64,000 nucleotides of DNA from Janthinobacterium rivuli (GTDB lineage: Bacteria; Pseudomonadota; Gammaproteobacteria; Burkholderiales; Burkholderiaceae_D): NCBI RefSeq assembly GCF_009208735.1, contig NZ_WFLJ01000001.1, positions 310,001 through 374,000 of the forward strand. The letters run 5' to 3'. Shown piece after piece: positions 18,849 to 27,688 of this stretch. The first letter of the stretch is position 1. Each line of letters begins with the position of its first letter. The notes under the pieces were generated by a model, which was not told the origin of the DNA, searched no databases, and was given only the letters and a program-made list of their open reading frames with translations. The position numbers and the translations under genes are program-made.

Positions 18849-19571
18849 ATGCGCATACTATTAGTGGAAGACCATCTGGAGCTGTCGCACTGGCTGGCAA
18901 AGGCCCTGCGCGACGCGCACCTGACGGTAGAGACCGCCCACAACGGCGCCGATGCCGACGCCCTGCTGCACACGCAGGAATACTCGCTGGTGCTGCTCGA
19001 CCTGACCCTGCCGAAGATGGATGGCCTGGACGTGCTGCGCCGCCTGCGCGCGCGTGGCGGCACGCGCGGCAAGACTCCCGTCATGATACTCACGGCGCGC
19101 GGCGGCCTCGATGAAAAAGTGCAGGGCCTGAACCTGGGCGCCGACGACTACATGGCCAAGCCGTTCGAACTGGCCGAACTGGAAGCGCGCGTGAAAGCCC
19201 TGCTGCGCCGCAGCCAGGGCAATGAAGCCCTCGTGCACACTTGCGGCGCCCTCAGTTTCGACACCGTCACGCGCATGTTCAGCTACGCCGGCGCGGCGCT
19301 GGCCCTGACGCCGCGCGAACACGCCGTGCTCGAAGCGCTGATCACGCGCTCGGGGCGCGCCGTGTCGAAGGAAAAGCTGTTCGACGAAGTCTTCGCGCTG
19401 GCCGACGACGCCAACCTGGACGCCATCGAGCTGTACATCCACCGCGTGCGCAAGAAGCTGGAAAACGGCGTGGAGAGCGGCGCGCCCGACGGCGCCGTGA
19501 TCACCACCCTGCGCGGCATCGGCTACCTGCTGCAGCCGCGCAGCGCCATGGCGCCGGCCGCGCCAAAATGA
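18849..19571 (+). CDS. tctD: TctD-like OmpR-family response regulator
   Basis: A 240-residue regulator. The receiver (residues 1-115) has the acidic pair in LLVEDH, phospho-acceptor Asp51 (LLDLTLP) and the lysine in MAKPFE. The C-terminal winged helix (~130-230) ends with a TLRGIGYLL hairpin. The start at MRILLVEDH was chosen because the upstream extension is not receiver sequence. It overlaps the kinase gene by ATGA. By family and position it should control the divergent porin/Bug/ABC operon in response to a carboxylate. Confidence 0.9.
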   Translation: MRILLVEDHLELSHWLAKALRDAHLTVETAHNGADADALLHTQEYSLVLLDLTLPKMDGLDVLRRLRARGGTRGKTPVMILTARGGLDEKVQGLNLGADDYMAKPFELAELEARVKALLRRSQGNEALVHTCGALSFDTVTRMFSYAGAALALTPREHAVLEALITRSGRAVSKEKLFDEVFALADDANLDAIELYIHRVRKKLENGVESGAPDGAVITTLRGIGYLLQPRSAMAPAAPK

Positions 19572-21061
19572 GCGCGCCCCGCCTGCCACTGGCCGCACGC
19601 CTGCGCCGGCGCTGGGCGCAGGGCCGGCCGCTGGGCAGCCTGCGCAGCCAGCTGCTGCGCTGGCTGCTCATTCCCCTCGTGATGCTGGTGCTGCTCGATG
19701 CCGTTTTCGTCTACCGCAACGCGCTCGACGCGGCCGACATGGCCTACGACCGCTCCTTGCTGGCGTCGACGCGGGCGCTGGCCGAGCGCGTCTCCATCGT
19801 CGGCGGCAAGGTGGTGGCCGAAGTGCCCTACGTGGCGCTCGACAGTTTCGAGACAGATACCCTGGGCCGCATCTACTACAAGGTCACGGGCATCAACGGC
19901 GAACTGGTGTCGGGCTATGGCGACTTGCCGCCCGTGCCGAAGAACGTGCCCCGCTCGCAGAATTATCCGGCCCTGGTGCGCTTCTACCACGCCGATTACC
20001 ACGGCAAGCCGATCCGCATCGCCGCCCTGCTGCAACCCGTGTACGACGACTCGATGCGCGGCATCGCCCTGATCCAGGTGGCCGAGACGCTGGACGCGCG
20101 GCGCGGCCTGTCGAACCAGATCCTGTTCGATACCCTGAGCTGGCAGGCGGCGATGATACTGGTGATGGGTGCCCTCGTGTGGTTTGCCGTGCGCCTCGTG
20201 CTGCGCCCGCTGATGCGCCTGAAAACGGAAGTCGAGACGCGCACCCTGTCCGACCTGTCCGATGTCGATCCCACGCTGGTGCACAAGGAAATGCGGCCAC
20301 TGGTGAGCGCCATGAACGGCGCCATGTCGCGCCTGCAGCAGCTGATCGCCAGCCAGCGCCGCTTCATCGCCGACGCCTCGCACCAGCTGCGCACGCCGCT
20401 GACGGTACTGAAAACCCAGGCCGAACTGGCCATGCGCGAGTGCGACCGCCAGGCGGGCGCGCCGCCGGACATCGCCGCCCTGCGCGACATCGTGCGCTCG
20501 ATCGCCGCCACCACCGATTCGACCGTGCTGCTGGCCAATCGCCTGCTGACCCTGGCGCGCATCGAACATGGCGGCGACAGCCTGGCCATGGATACCGTGC
20601 CCTTGCGCGACGTGGCGCAGCAAGTGGGACTGGAAATGGCCATGGCCGCCGTCGGCAAGCACATCGACCTGTCGCTGGAAGCGCCCGACGAAGCGCCCGT
20701 GCATGGCCAGGCCTTGCTGCTGCATGAACTGCTGGCCAACCTGGTCGACAACGCCCTGCGCTACACGCCGCAGGGCGGCAGCGTGATCCTGCGCGTGCGC
20801 GCGGCGCAGGCAGGGCAAGAACACGGCGCCGTGCTGGAGGTCGAAGACAGCGGCAAGGGCATCCCGCCGGCCGAGCGCGAACGGGTATTCACGCCGTTCT
20901 ACCGCGTCGGCACGGCGCTCGAGAGCAACCCTGGCGGCGCGGGGCTAGGTTTAGCCATCGTGCGCGACATCGCCGCCCTGCACGGCGCACGCCTGGAACT
21001 GGCGACGGCGGCAAATGGCCACGGATTGAAGGTCAGCGTGCATTTCGGCGTGGCCGCATGA
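19568..21061 (+). CDS. tctE: TctE-like sensor histidine kinase
   Basis: A 497-residue inner-membrane kinase. A first transmembrane helix (~residues 28-50) is followed by a periplasmic sensor of ~115 residues of the TctE N-terminal type, a second helix (~170-190), HAMP-like linker, HisKA (ASHQLRTPLTVLK) and HATPase (LANLVDNALRYTP, DSGKGIP, GAGLGLAIV). TctE kinases often read ligand-loaded Bug proteins, and the Bug gene lies in the divergent operon. Translational coupling to tctD is shown by the 4-bp overlap. Confidence 0.9.
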   Translation: MSAPRLPLAARLRRRWAQGRPLGSLRSQLLRWLLIPLVMLVLLDAVFVYRNALDAADMAYDRSLLASTRALAERVSIVGGKVVAEVPYVALDSFETDTLGRIYYKVTGINGELVSGYGDLPPVPKNVPRSQNYPALVRFYHADYHGKPIRIAALLQPVYDDSMRGIALIQVAETLDARRGLSNQILFDTLSWQAAMILVMGALVWFAVRLVLRPLMRLKTEVETRTLSDLSDVDPTLVHKEMRPLVSAMNGAMSRLQQLIASQRRFIADASHQLRTPLTVLKTQAELAMRECDRQAGAPPDIAALRDIVRSIAATTDSTVLLANRLLTLARIEHGGDSLAMDTVPLRDVAQQVGLEMAMAAVGKHIDLSLEAPDEAPVHGQALLLHELLANLVDNALRYTPQGGSVILRVRAAQAGQEHGAVLEVEDSGKGIPPAERERVFTPFYRVGTALESNPGGAGLGLAIVRDIAALHGARLELATAANGHGLKVSVHFGVAA

Positions 21062-21229
21062 TGGCCTGCATGGATAGTCATTCGACACTAATCGTTGCTC
21101 AAAAACAACACGTAGTTTATTTCTAATATTTTTTAAATAATTGCCTTACATAAACATATTCATCCCTATACAATTCGGTTCCCATTAAGCGGCGAGACGG
21201 TCTCTCCGCATTAATTACCTAGGATTAAT

Positions 21230-21790
21230 ATGAAAAAGCAATTGTTTGCAGTAGTTGTAGGCGCCGCCCTGGCATTCCCATTGTTCGCTCAAGCAGAAGG
21301 CGCTTACATTGGCGCTAACGTTGGCCGTTCGGAATTGAAAATATCGGACGAAACAGGTTCGGTCAAGAAAAGCGACACCGGCTACAAAGCTTACGCTGGC
21401 TACGATTTCACGCAAAACTTCGGCGCAGAAGCCGGCTACGTCGACTTCGGCAAACTGACGCAAAACTTCGACGGCGGTAAACTGGAAGTAAAAAGCCATG
21501 CATTCTACGTCGCCGCCACCGGCACCCTGCCGCTGAACGAACAGTTCTCGCTGTTCGCCAAGGCTGGCGTTTCGCAAAACCGCACCAAAGCCACCTACAA
21601 CGAATTGAATTTCAGCCAAAACGAATCGCAAAACAAGACCTCCGCCATGTTTGGCATCGGCGCTGCTTACCACTTCGACAAAAAACTGTCGCTGGTTGCA
21701 GAATATGAAAACTTCGGCAAGGTAGGTAACAACGATGGCACCAAAGTGAAAGCCGACCTGCTGTCGATCGGCCTGCGCTACAAGTTCTAA
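21230..21790 (+). CDS. Small outer-membrane beta-barrel protein
   Basis: A 186-residue protein with signal peptide (AQA-E, ~residue 22) and eight-strand barrel sequence of the OmpA/OmpW-like porin family: YIGANVGRSEL at the start, YKAYAGYDFTQNFGAEAGYVDFG, and a final LLSIGLRYKF. Codon use is richer in A/T than in neighbours (many AAA, GAA), as in highly expressed surface proteins. It is a single-gene unit with a 168-bp AT-rich leader and its own terminator. The ligand is unknown. Confidence 0.88.
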   Translation: MKKQLFAVVVGAALAFPLFAQAEGAYIGANVGRSELKISDETGSVKKSDTGYKAYAGYDFTQNFGAEAGYVDFGKLTQNFDGGKLEVKSHAFYVAATGTLPLNEQFSLFAKAGVSQNRTKATYNELNFSQNESQNKTSAMFGIGAAYHFDKKLSLVAEYENFGKVGNNDGTKVKADLLSIGLRYKF

Positions 21791-21836
21791 TTCGCGCTTG
21801 CGTGAATGAATGTCCAGCCGATTTCATGGCGGATAA

Positions 21837-21867
21837 GAAAAACCGGCTGCACAGCCGGTTTTTTTAT
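21837..21867 (+). terminator. Rho-independent terminator of the barrel gene
   Basis: AACCGGCTG (21841-21849), a 2-base loop, CAGCCGGTT (21852-21860), followed by a run of T residues. It lies 50 bp after the outer-membrane protein stop. Confidence 0.88.
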
Positions 21868-21934
21868 GGGCGCATGGCGCGCCACGGGCGCCAATGTTAA
21901 GATCTCGCCCTGAAATTGACTGAAAGATTCCGCC

Positions 21935-22300
21935 ATGATGACCAAAGAAGACGTAAGCGAACTGTTCGCCAACATCGCCGAGAACGCGCCCTGGGACTTG
22001 ACCCAGCCGCTGCTGTGGGGCTATTACTTCACCAACCCGACTTCCGAGCCGCTGGAGCAGGCCGCCACCGTGCTGGCGCTGCAGGGCTACCGCCCGGTGG
22101 AACTGTACCAGCCGGAACTCGACGATCCGGCGGCACCGCCCGTGTGGGTGCTGCACGTGGAAAAGGCCGAAGTGCATGGCGTCGACAGCCTGCACGCGCG
22201 CAATGGCGAACTGATGGCGTTTGCCCAGGAGAACCAGCTGGCCAGCTATGACGGCATGGACGTGGGCCCCGTCGGCGCGCCAGACGTGCCGCAGCATTAA
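21935..22300 (+). CDS. rraB: RraB-like ribonuclease E inhibitor domain protein
   Basis: A 121-residue acidic protein with the RraB/DUF1260 pattern: an N-terminal helix, YYFTNPTSEPLEQAATVLAL, GYRPVELYQP, VWVLHVEKAEVH and SLHARNGELMAFAQE. RraB in E. coli binds RNase E and modulates mRNA decay. Assignment to the family is by sequence; regulation of RNase E in this organism is inferred. Two ATGs (21935, 21938) can serve as start. Confidence 0.83.
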   Translation: MMTKEDVSELFANIAENAPWDLTQPLLWGYYFTNPTSEPLEQAATVLALQGYRPVELYQPELDDPAAPPVWVLHVEKAEVHGVDSLHARNGELMAFAQENQLASYDGMDVGPVGAPDVPQH

Positions 22301-22315
22301 GACAGTCATCGGATG

Positions 22316-22345
22316 AAAAAACGGCGCCCGCGGGCGCCGTTTTGC
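22316..22345. terminator. Bidirectional terminator between rraB and hom
   Basis: A perfect 20-bp palindrome, ACGGCGCCCG/CGGGCGCCGT (22321-22340), flanked by A residues on the left and T residues on the right. It serves the convergent rraB and hom genes. Confidence 0.85.
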
Positions 22346-22364
22346 ATGGATCGCTTGAAAACGC

Positions 22365-23687
22365 TCAGCTGAGGTTTTCCAGGCGGATCTTGGTGACCGT
22401 GCCCACCACGCTATTTAACGCTTCCATCTTCTCGATGGCGGCCGTGACGTTCTTTTCCTGCGTCTGGTGCGTCAGCATGATGATGTCCGTGTGCGTCTCG
22501 CCTTCGGCCGGCTCCTTTTGCAGCATGGCGTCGATCGAGATGCTGCGTTCGGCCAGGATGCGCGTCAGGTCGGCCAGCACGCCCGGCTGGTCGGCCACGT
22601 GCATGCGCAGGTAGTAGCTGGTGGTGATTTCCGACATCGGCAAGATCGCGATATCGGTCATCGCGTTCGGCTGGAACGCCAGGTGCGGCACGCGGTGCTC
22701 CGGGTCGGCCGTGGCCAGGCGCGTGATGTCGACCAGGTCGGCGATCACCGACGAGGCGGTCGGCTCGGCGCCCGCGCCGCGGCCCGAGTACAGGCTGGCG
22801 CCGACGGCGTCGCCATGCACCAGCACCGCGTTCATGGCGCCTTCCACGTTGGCGATCAGGCGCTTGGCCGGAATCAGGGTCGGATGCACGCGCAGCTCGA
22901 TGCCTTCCACGCCATTGACGGTGGCGCGCTTGGTGATGCCCAGCAGCTTGATGCGGTAGCCCAGTTGCTCGGCGTAGCGGATGTCGACGGCATTGAGGTT
23001 GCTGATGCCTTCCACGTAGGCCTTGTCGAACTGCACCGGGATGCCGAAGGCGATGGCCGACATGATGGTGGCCTTGTGCGCGGCGTCGACGCCCTCGATG
23101 TCGAAGGTGGGGTCGGCTTCGGCATAGCCCAGTTCCTGCGCCTGTTTCAGCACGGTGGCGAAATCGAGGCCCTTGTCGCGCATCTCGGACAGGATGAAAT
23201 TGGTGGTGCCGTTGATGATGCCGGCGATCCATTCGATGCGGTTGGCCGTCAAGCCTTCGCGCAGCGCCTTGATGATGGGAATGCCGCCGGCGACGGCCGC
23301 TTCGAAGGCCACCATCACGCCCTTGTCCTGGGCGGCGGCGAAGATTTCGTTGCCGTGCACGGCCAGCAGGGCCTTGTTGGCCGTGACCACGTGCTTGCCG
23401 TTGGCAATGGCCTGCATCACCAGGGTCTTCGACAGGTCGTAGCCGCCGATCAGTTCGACGACGATGTCGATCTCGGGATCGTTGACGATCAGGTGCGGGT
23501 CGTTGACGACCTTGCAGCCGCCGGCGACGAGCGCCTCGGCGCGCGCCACGTCGCGCACGGCGACGGCGACGACTTCAATGCCGCGGCCCGCGCGGCGCTT
23601 GATTTCTTCCTGGTTGCGTTTCAGGACGCTGAACGTGCCGTAACCGACATTGCCCAGGCCCAGCAGGCCGATCTTGATGGATTTCAT
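22365..23687 (-). CDS. hom: Homoserine dehydrogenase
   Basis: A 440-residue monofunctional enzyme reducing aspartate semialdehyde to homoserine in threonine/methionine/isoleucine synthesis. The Rossmann motif GLGNVGYGT is near residue 10. The NKALLA and GIINGTTNFIL catalytic segments follow, then the EGIDA-like DIEGVDAAHK block. The last ~85 residues are an ACT domain (YYLRMHVADQPGVLADLTRIL), implying allosteric control by threonine. It follows alaA by ~75 bp on the same strand. No threonine synthase gene follows; a terminator and a convergent gene occupy that place. Confidence 0.96.
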   Translation of the reverse strand: MKSIKIGLLGLGNVGYGTFSVLKRNQEEIKRRAGRGIEVVAVAVRDVARAEALVAGGCKVVNDPHLIVNDPEIDIVVELIGGYDLSKTLVMQAIANGKHVVTANKALLAVHGNEIFAAAQDKGVMVAFEAAVAGGIPIIKALREGLTANRIEWIAGIINGTTNFILSEMRDKGLDFATVLKQAQELGYAEADPTFDIEGVDAAHKATIMSAIAFGIPVQFDKAYVEGISNLNAVDIRYAEQLGYRIKLLGITKRATVNGVEGIELRVHPTLIPAKRLIANVEGAMNAVLVHGDAVGASLYSGRGAGAEPTASSVIADLVDITRLATADPEHRVPHLAFQPNAMTDIAILPMSEITTSYYLRMHVADQPGVLADLTRILAERSISIDAMLQKEPAEGETHTDIIMLTHQTQEKNVTAAIEKMEALNSVVGTVTKIRLENLS

Positions 23688-23761
23688 AGTTGTGCTTGAC
23701 TGCTCATAAGTGGCGCCTCCCTTGGGCGGCGCCAGGTTGATCGAGATTGCTGCTGGCTGCT

Positions 23762-24991
23762 TCAGCCCCTACCGTGACGCTTGCGATAGCCTTCGAGGAA
23801 GCGCGCAATGCGCCCCATGGCCTCGGTCAGGTCATCCGAGTTGGGCAGGAAGACGACACGGAAATGGTCGGGCGCGATCCAGTTGAAGCCCGTGCCCTGC
23901 ACGATCAGGACCTTCGCTTCGGCCAGTAATTCATAGGCAAACTGCTGGTCGTCGGCGATCGGATAGATCTCCGGGTCCAGGCGCGGGAACATGTACAGCG
24001 CGGCCTTCGGCTTGACACAGGTGACGCCCGGAATATCGGTCAGCAGCTTGTGCGCCAGATCGCGCTGTTTCAACAGGCGCCCGCCGGGCCCCACCAGGTC
24101 TTGTATGCTCTGGTAGCCGCCAAGCGCCGTCTGGATGGCAAACTGCCCCGGCGCGTTGGCGCATAGCCGCATCGAGGCCAGCATGTTGAGGCCTTCGATG
24201 TAATCTTTTGCGTGGCGCTTTTCGCCCGAGACCACCATCCAGCCGGAACGGTAGCCGCAGGAGCGGTAATTCTTCGACAGGCCGTTCATGGTGATGAACA
24301 GCACGTCGTCGGCCAGCGAGGCGATCGACACGTGCTCGGCTTCGTCGTACAGCACCTTGTCGTAGATCTCGTCGGCGAAAATGATCAATTGGTGCTGGCG
24401 CGCCAGTTCGACGATCTGCAGCAGCACGTCCACCGGATACAGCGCGCCGGTGGGATTGTTCGGGTTGATGACGACGATGGCTTTCGTTTGCGGCGTGATC
24501 TTGCGGCGCATGTCCTCGATGTCGGGATACCACTCGTTGCGCTCGTCGCACACATAGTGCACCGGGTTGCCGCCCGACAGGCTGACGGCCGCCGTCCACA
24601 GCGGATAGTCGGGCGCCGGCACCAGCACCTCGTCGCCACTGTTGAGCAAGGCGTTCATCGACATGACGATCAGTTCGGAAGCGCCATTGCCCAGGTAAAT
24701 ATCATCGATGGTCACGCCGGCGATATTCTTGCCCTGCGTGTAGTGCATGACGGCCTTGCGCGGCGCGAACATGCCCTTCGAATCCGTATAGCCGGCCGCA
24801 TTCTGCAGATTGAGCATCATGTCGCGCACGATCTCGTCGGGCGGATCGAAGCCGAATACGGCCAGATTGCCGATATTGAGCTTGGTGATCTTGTGGCCTT
24901 CTTCTTCCATTTGCCTGGATTTTTCCAGGACCGGGCCGCGGATGTCGTAGCAGACGTCCGCCAATTTATTCGATTTCTGAATCGGTCGCAA
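23762..24991 (-). CDS. alaA: AlaA-type glutamate-pyruvate aminotransferase
   Basis: A 409-residue class I PLP enzyme very close to E. coli AlaA throughout. The Schiff-base lysine is in NGLSKNYR, and the GNGASELI, NPNNPTGA and FADEIYDK blocks are intact. It makes alanine from pyruvate and glutamate. The start is a TTG at 24991, supported by an AGGGA six bases upstream and by alignment of MRPIQKSNKL with the E. coli N-terminus (MSPIEKSSKL); no in-frame ATG fits. It lies upstream of hom, an arrangement common in beta-proteobacteria. Confidence 0.93.
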   Translation of the reverse strand: MRPIQKSNKLADVCYDIRGPVLEKSRQMEEEGHKITKLNIGNLAVFGFDPPDEIVRDMMLNLQNAAGYTDSKGMFAPRKAVMHYTQGKNIAGVTIDDIYLGNGASELIVMSMNALLNSGDEVLVPAPDYPLWTAAVSLSGGNPVHYVCDERNEWYPDIEDMRRKITPQTKAIVVINPNNPTGALYPVDVLLQIVELARQHQLIIFADEIYDKVLYDEAEHVSIASLADDVLFITMNGLSKNYRSCGYRSGWMVVSGEKRHAKDYIEGLNMLASMRLCANAPGQFAIQTALGGYQSIQDLVGPGGRLLKQRDLAHKLLTDIPGVTCVKPKAALYMFPRLDPEIYPIADDQQFAYELLAEAKVLIVQGTGFNWIAPDHFRVVFLPNSDDLTEAMGRIARFLEGYRKRHGRG

Positions 24992-25415
24992 AATAAATCC
25001 CTGTCGTGATGCGGCGCGGTGAGCAGAACTTGCAGCATGATCGCCGCGCCAGAACTATGAACCCGTGAAACTGCGATGCGAAAGACTGCAAGGCGAAAAC
25101 AATCATTCTCGCCGAAAACAGGCCATTTTATCAAATTAAACATGGCGAACCTCAGCATTTGACGCCGATTCTGCCACGCTGGCGCATCGCGACGACAATC
25201 CGGCGGGCGCCCTCTTCATCTTCCCTTAATATTGCAGCATTACCATGGCGCGGGCAGGCATCCCCACTGTGGCGCTGAACATTGCAAATTGGAAAGGATG
25301 TTGCTTTTCAGTCGCTCTTTTCTGTCATTTATGGCATGCTTACGCCCTTGGGCCCGGCACGCAATGTGGCCGCGCGCGCACCGATCAACCGACACGACCA
25401 GCCCCCGATATCGCC
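24992..25415. other. Intergenic region alaA/Mth938 protein
   Basis: A 424-bp stretch between divergent genes. I see no convincing gene, repeat or terminator. A TTGATA/GAGAAT pair on the minus strand (around 25108-25138) could drive alaA. The + strand frame upstream of 25416 is open but its residues do not look like protein. Confidence 0.5.
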
Positions 25416-25808
25416 ATGAAACTCCATGCCAGCAGCACCCAACAATACCAGACTGTCACCGGCTATGACGAAAACGGCGTCGAGATCAATGCCCAGCCGT
25501 ACAACTACAGCCTGATCGTCATGCCGGAAATGCCGCCACGGGCGTGGGAAGTGGACAGTTTCGAACAATTGAACGAGGCGCATTTCGCGCAAATCCTGGC
25601 CGATGCGCCCGACGTGGTCATCCTCGGCACGGGCGAGCGCCAGCGCTTCGTGCATCCGAAGCTGACGGCCGCGCTGACCATGCGCCGCATCGGCGTCGAA
25701 TGCATGGATAGCCAGGCCGCCTGCCGCACCTACAATATCCTCATGGGCGAAGGCCGCAAGGTCACCCTGGCCCTGATCCTGGCCCCGGCCGCAGGCAAGG
25801 CCGCATGA
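25416..25808 (+). CDS. Mth938-domain (DUF498) protein
   Basis: A 130-residue protein of the Mth938/NDUFAF3-like fold: VTGYDENGVEINAQPYNYSLIVMPE, DVVILGTGERQRFVHPKL, RRIGVECMDSQAACRTYNILMGEGRKV. Bacterial members have no settled function; mitochondrial NDUFAF3 assists complex I assembly. The start at 25416 begins the conserved domain; the frame extends upstream without family similarity. It overlaps the following glycosyltransferase by ATGA. Confidence 0.85.
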   Translation: MKLHASSTQQYQTVTGYDENGVEINAQPYNYSLIVMPEMPPRAWEVDSFEQLNEAHFAQILADAPDVVILGTGERQRFVHPKLTAALTMRRIGVECMDSQAACRTYNILMGEGRKVTLALILAPAAGKAA

Positions 25809-27478
25809 AAATCAACGTCAACGAACTGCACGCTTCCCGGGTGCTGATGTGGTCCCTGCTGGGCATCTTCATCGTCGTCACCCTGTATGCGCTGGGCGTA
25901 CGCACCCTGGTACCGCCCGACGAAGGCCGCTACGCCGAGATGGCGCGCGAAATGTTCGTCACGGGCGACTGGATCACGACGCGCCTGAACGGCATCAAGT
26001 ACTTTGAAAAACCGCCGCTGCAAACGTGGATGAATGCGCTGACCTTTGCCGCCTTCGGCCTGGGCGAATGGCAGGCCCGCCTGTGGACCGGCCTGTGCGG
26101 CATCATCGGCGTGTGCATGACGGCTTACGCGGGCAAGAAAGTATTCGGCCCGCGCGTGGGCCTGTATGCGGGCCTGGTGCTGGCGTCGAGCCTGTTCTGG
26201 CTCGCTTCCGGCCAGATCAATTCGCTGGACATGGGCCTGTCGGGCATGATGACACTCACCCTGGGCAGCCTGCTGATCGCCCAGCGCGACGAGGCCACGG
26301 CACGGGAACGGCGCAACTGGATGCTGGCCTGCTGGGCCGCCATGGCGCTGGCCGTGCTGGCCAAGGGCCTGATCGGCATCGTGCTGCCGGGCGCCGTGCT
26401 GGTGCTGTATTCGCTGTGCGCGCGCGACTGGCGCATCTGGACCCGTCTGCACCTGGTCAAGGGCTTGCTGCTGTTCTTTGCCATCGCCACGCCATGGTTC
26501 GTGCTGGTCGCCCTGCGCAATCCGGAACAGCCGCATTTCTTCTTCATCCACGAGCATTTCCAGCGCTTCCTGATGAAGGGCCACAAGCGCGAAGGCGCCT
26601 GGTACTACTTCCTGGTGCTGCTCGTTCCCGGCATGCTGCCATGGATAGGCGTGCTGCCGCAAAGCATCGCCGCCGCCTTCCGGCGCCAGGAAGGCGCCTT
26701 CCAGCCCCGCTTGATGCTGCTGGTCTGGGCCGTCTTCATTTTCTTCTTCTTCAGCTATTCGACCTCGAAGCTGCCTGGCTATATCGTGCCCATCTTCCCG
26801 GCGCTGGCCCTGCTGGTGGCGCTGTACCTGGAATCGGCCTCGCGCCGCCAGCGCCTGTTCGCCGCCGGCCTGCTGTGCGTGCTGGGCGCGGCCATCCTGA
26901 TCGGCGGACCGATCGCCTTCGGCAAGGCCAGCGCACGCGACGCGCAAGCCTTGATCGCCCTGAAGGGCTACCAGCCCTGGCTGATGGCGGCCGGCTTCTT
27001 CGCCCTGGCCGGCGGCGCCCTGGCCTTGCTGCATGCGCGCCAGTTGCGCCGCGACATGACGGTGCTGACCATCGCCGGCGCCGGCTTCCTGGCCACGCAC
27101 TGCATCCTGGCCGGCTCGGAACTGTATGGCCAGAACCGCGCAGGCACCGACATGCTGCCGCAGATCCAGGCCGAACTGACGGCCGACACCAAGCTCTATT
27201 CGGTCGGCATCTACGAACAGTCGCTGACGTATTATCTGCAGCGGCCCGTGATCCTCGTCGATTACTGGGATGAATTCACATTTGGTCTGAAACAGCAGCC
27301 CGAACTGTCCATCCCGAACATCGAGCCTTTCATCACGCAGTGGACGAACGATGCCAACGCCGGCGTGCCCGACATGGCCATTATCAGCCTGAACCGTTAC
27401 AAGGAATTGCAGGAGCGTGGCGTGCCCATGCGTGTGATTGCCGCAGATGCGCGCCGCATGGTCATTGCCAACAAATAA
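25805..27478 (+). CDS. arnT: ArnT-like family 39 glycosyltransferase
   Basis: A 557-residue inner-membrane protein with ~12 helices. The first periplasmic loop carries the catalytic acidic motif (PPDEGRYAEMAREM), followed by KYFEKPPLQTWM, typical of ArnT/PMT enzymes that move aminoarabinose from undecaprenyl phosphate to lipid A. The short C-terminal periplasmic domain (~residues 440-557) is present. The adjacent arn genes support the aminoarabinose role. It is translationally coupled to the Mth938 gene and separated by 210 bp from arnB. Confidence 0.85.
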   Translation: MKINVNELHASRVLMWSLLGIFIVVTLYALGVRTLVPPDEGRYAEMAREMFVTGDWITTRLNGIKYFEKPPLQTWMNALTFAAFGLGEWQARLWTGLCGIIGVCMTAYAGKKVFGPRVGLYAGLVLASSLFWLASGQINSLDMGLSGMMTLTLGSLLIAQRDEATARERRNWMLACWAAMALAVLAKGLIGIVLPGAVLVLYSLCARDWRIWTRLHLVKGLLLFFAIATPWFVLVALRNPEQPHFFFIHEHFQRFLMKGHKREGAWYYFLVLLVPGMLPWIGVLPQSIAAAFRRQEGAFQPRLMLLVWAVFIFFFFSYSTSKLPGYIVPIFPALALLVALYLESASRRQRLFAAGLLCVLGAAILIGGPIAFGKASARDAQALIALKGYQPWLMAAGFFALAGGALALLHARQLRRDMTVLTIAGAGFLATHCILAGSELYGQNRAGTDMLPQIQAELTADTKLYSVGIYEQSLTYYLQRPVILVDYWDEFTFGLKQQPELSIPNIEPFITQWTNDANAGVPDMAIISLNRYKELQERGVPMRVIAADARRMVIANK

Positions 27479-27688
27479 ATGTTTAACCGGGGCGCGAGGC
27501 AGCATGGATCGCGCCCCCCCCCGGCTGGCCAGCCCCGCTCCCGTATCAGCAGGATTTTTCACCGCTGAAGAGGCTGCGCCGCCATACTGACGATATAAAA
27601 TAGCCATGCCTGCCGGCCGCTTTTCACCGCACGGCAGCCTCGGCGACGCCGATACCCTGACACCATACAGATCCAAGAACCGCGCCCC

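Noticed and set aside
27479..27688. Search for a PmrA-type direct repeat upstream of arnB
   Set aside because: No CTTAA-N5-CTTAA-like pair was found, so PhoPQ/PmrAB-type control is not claimed.
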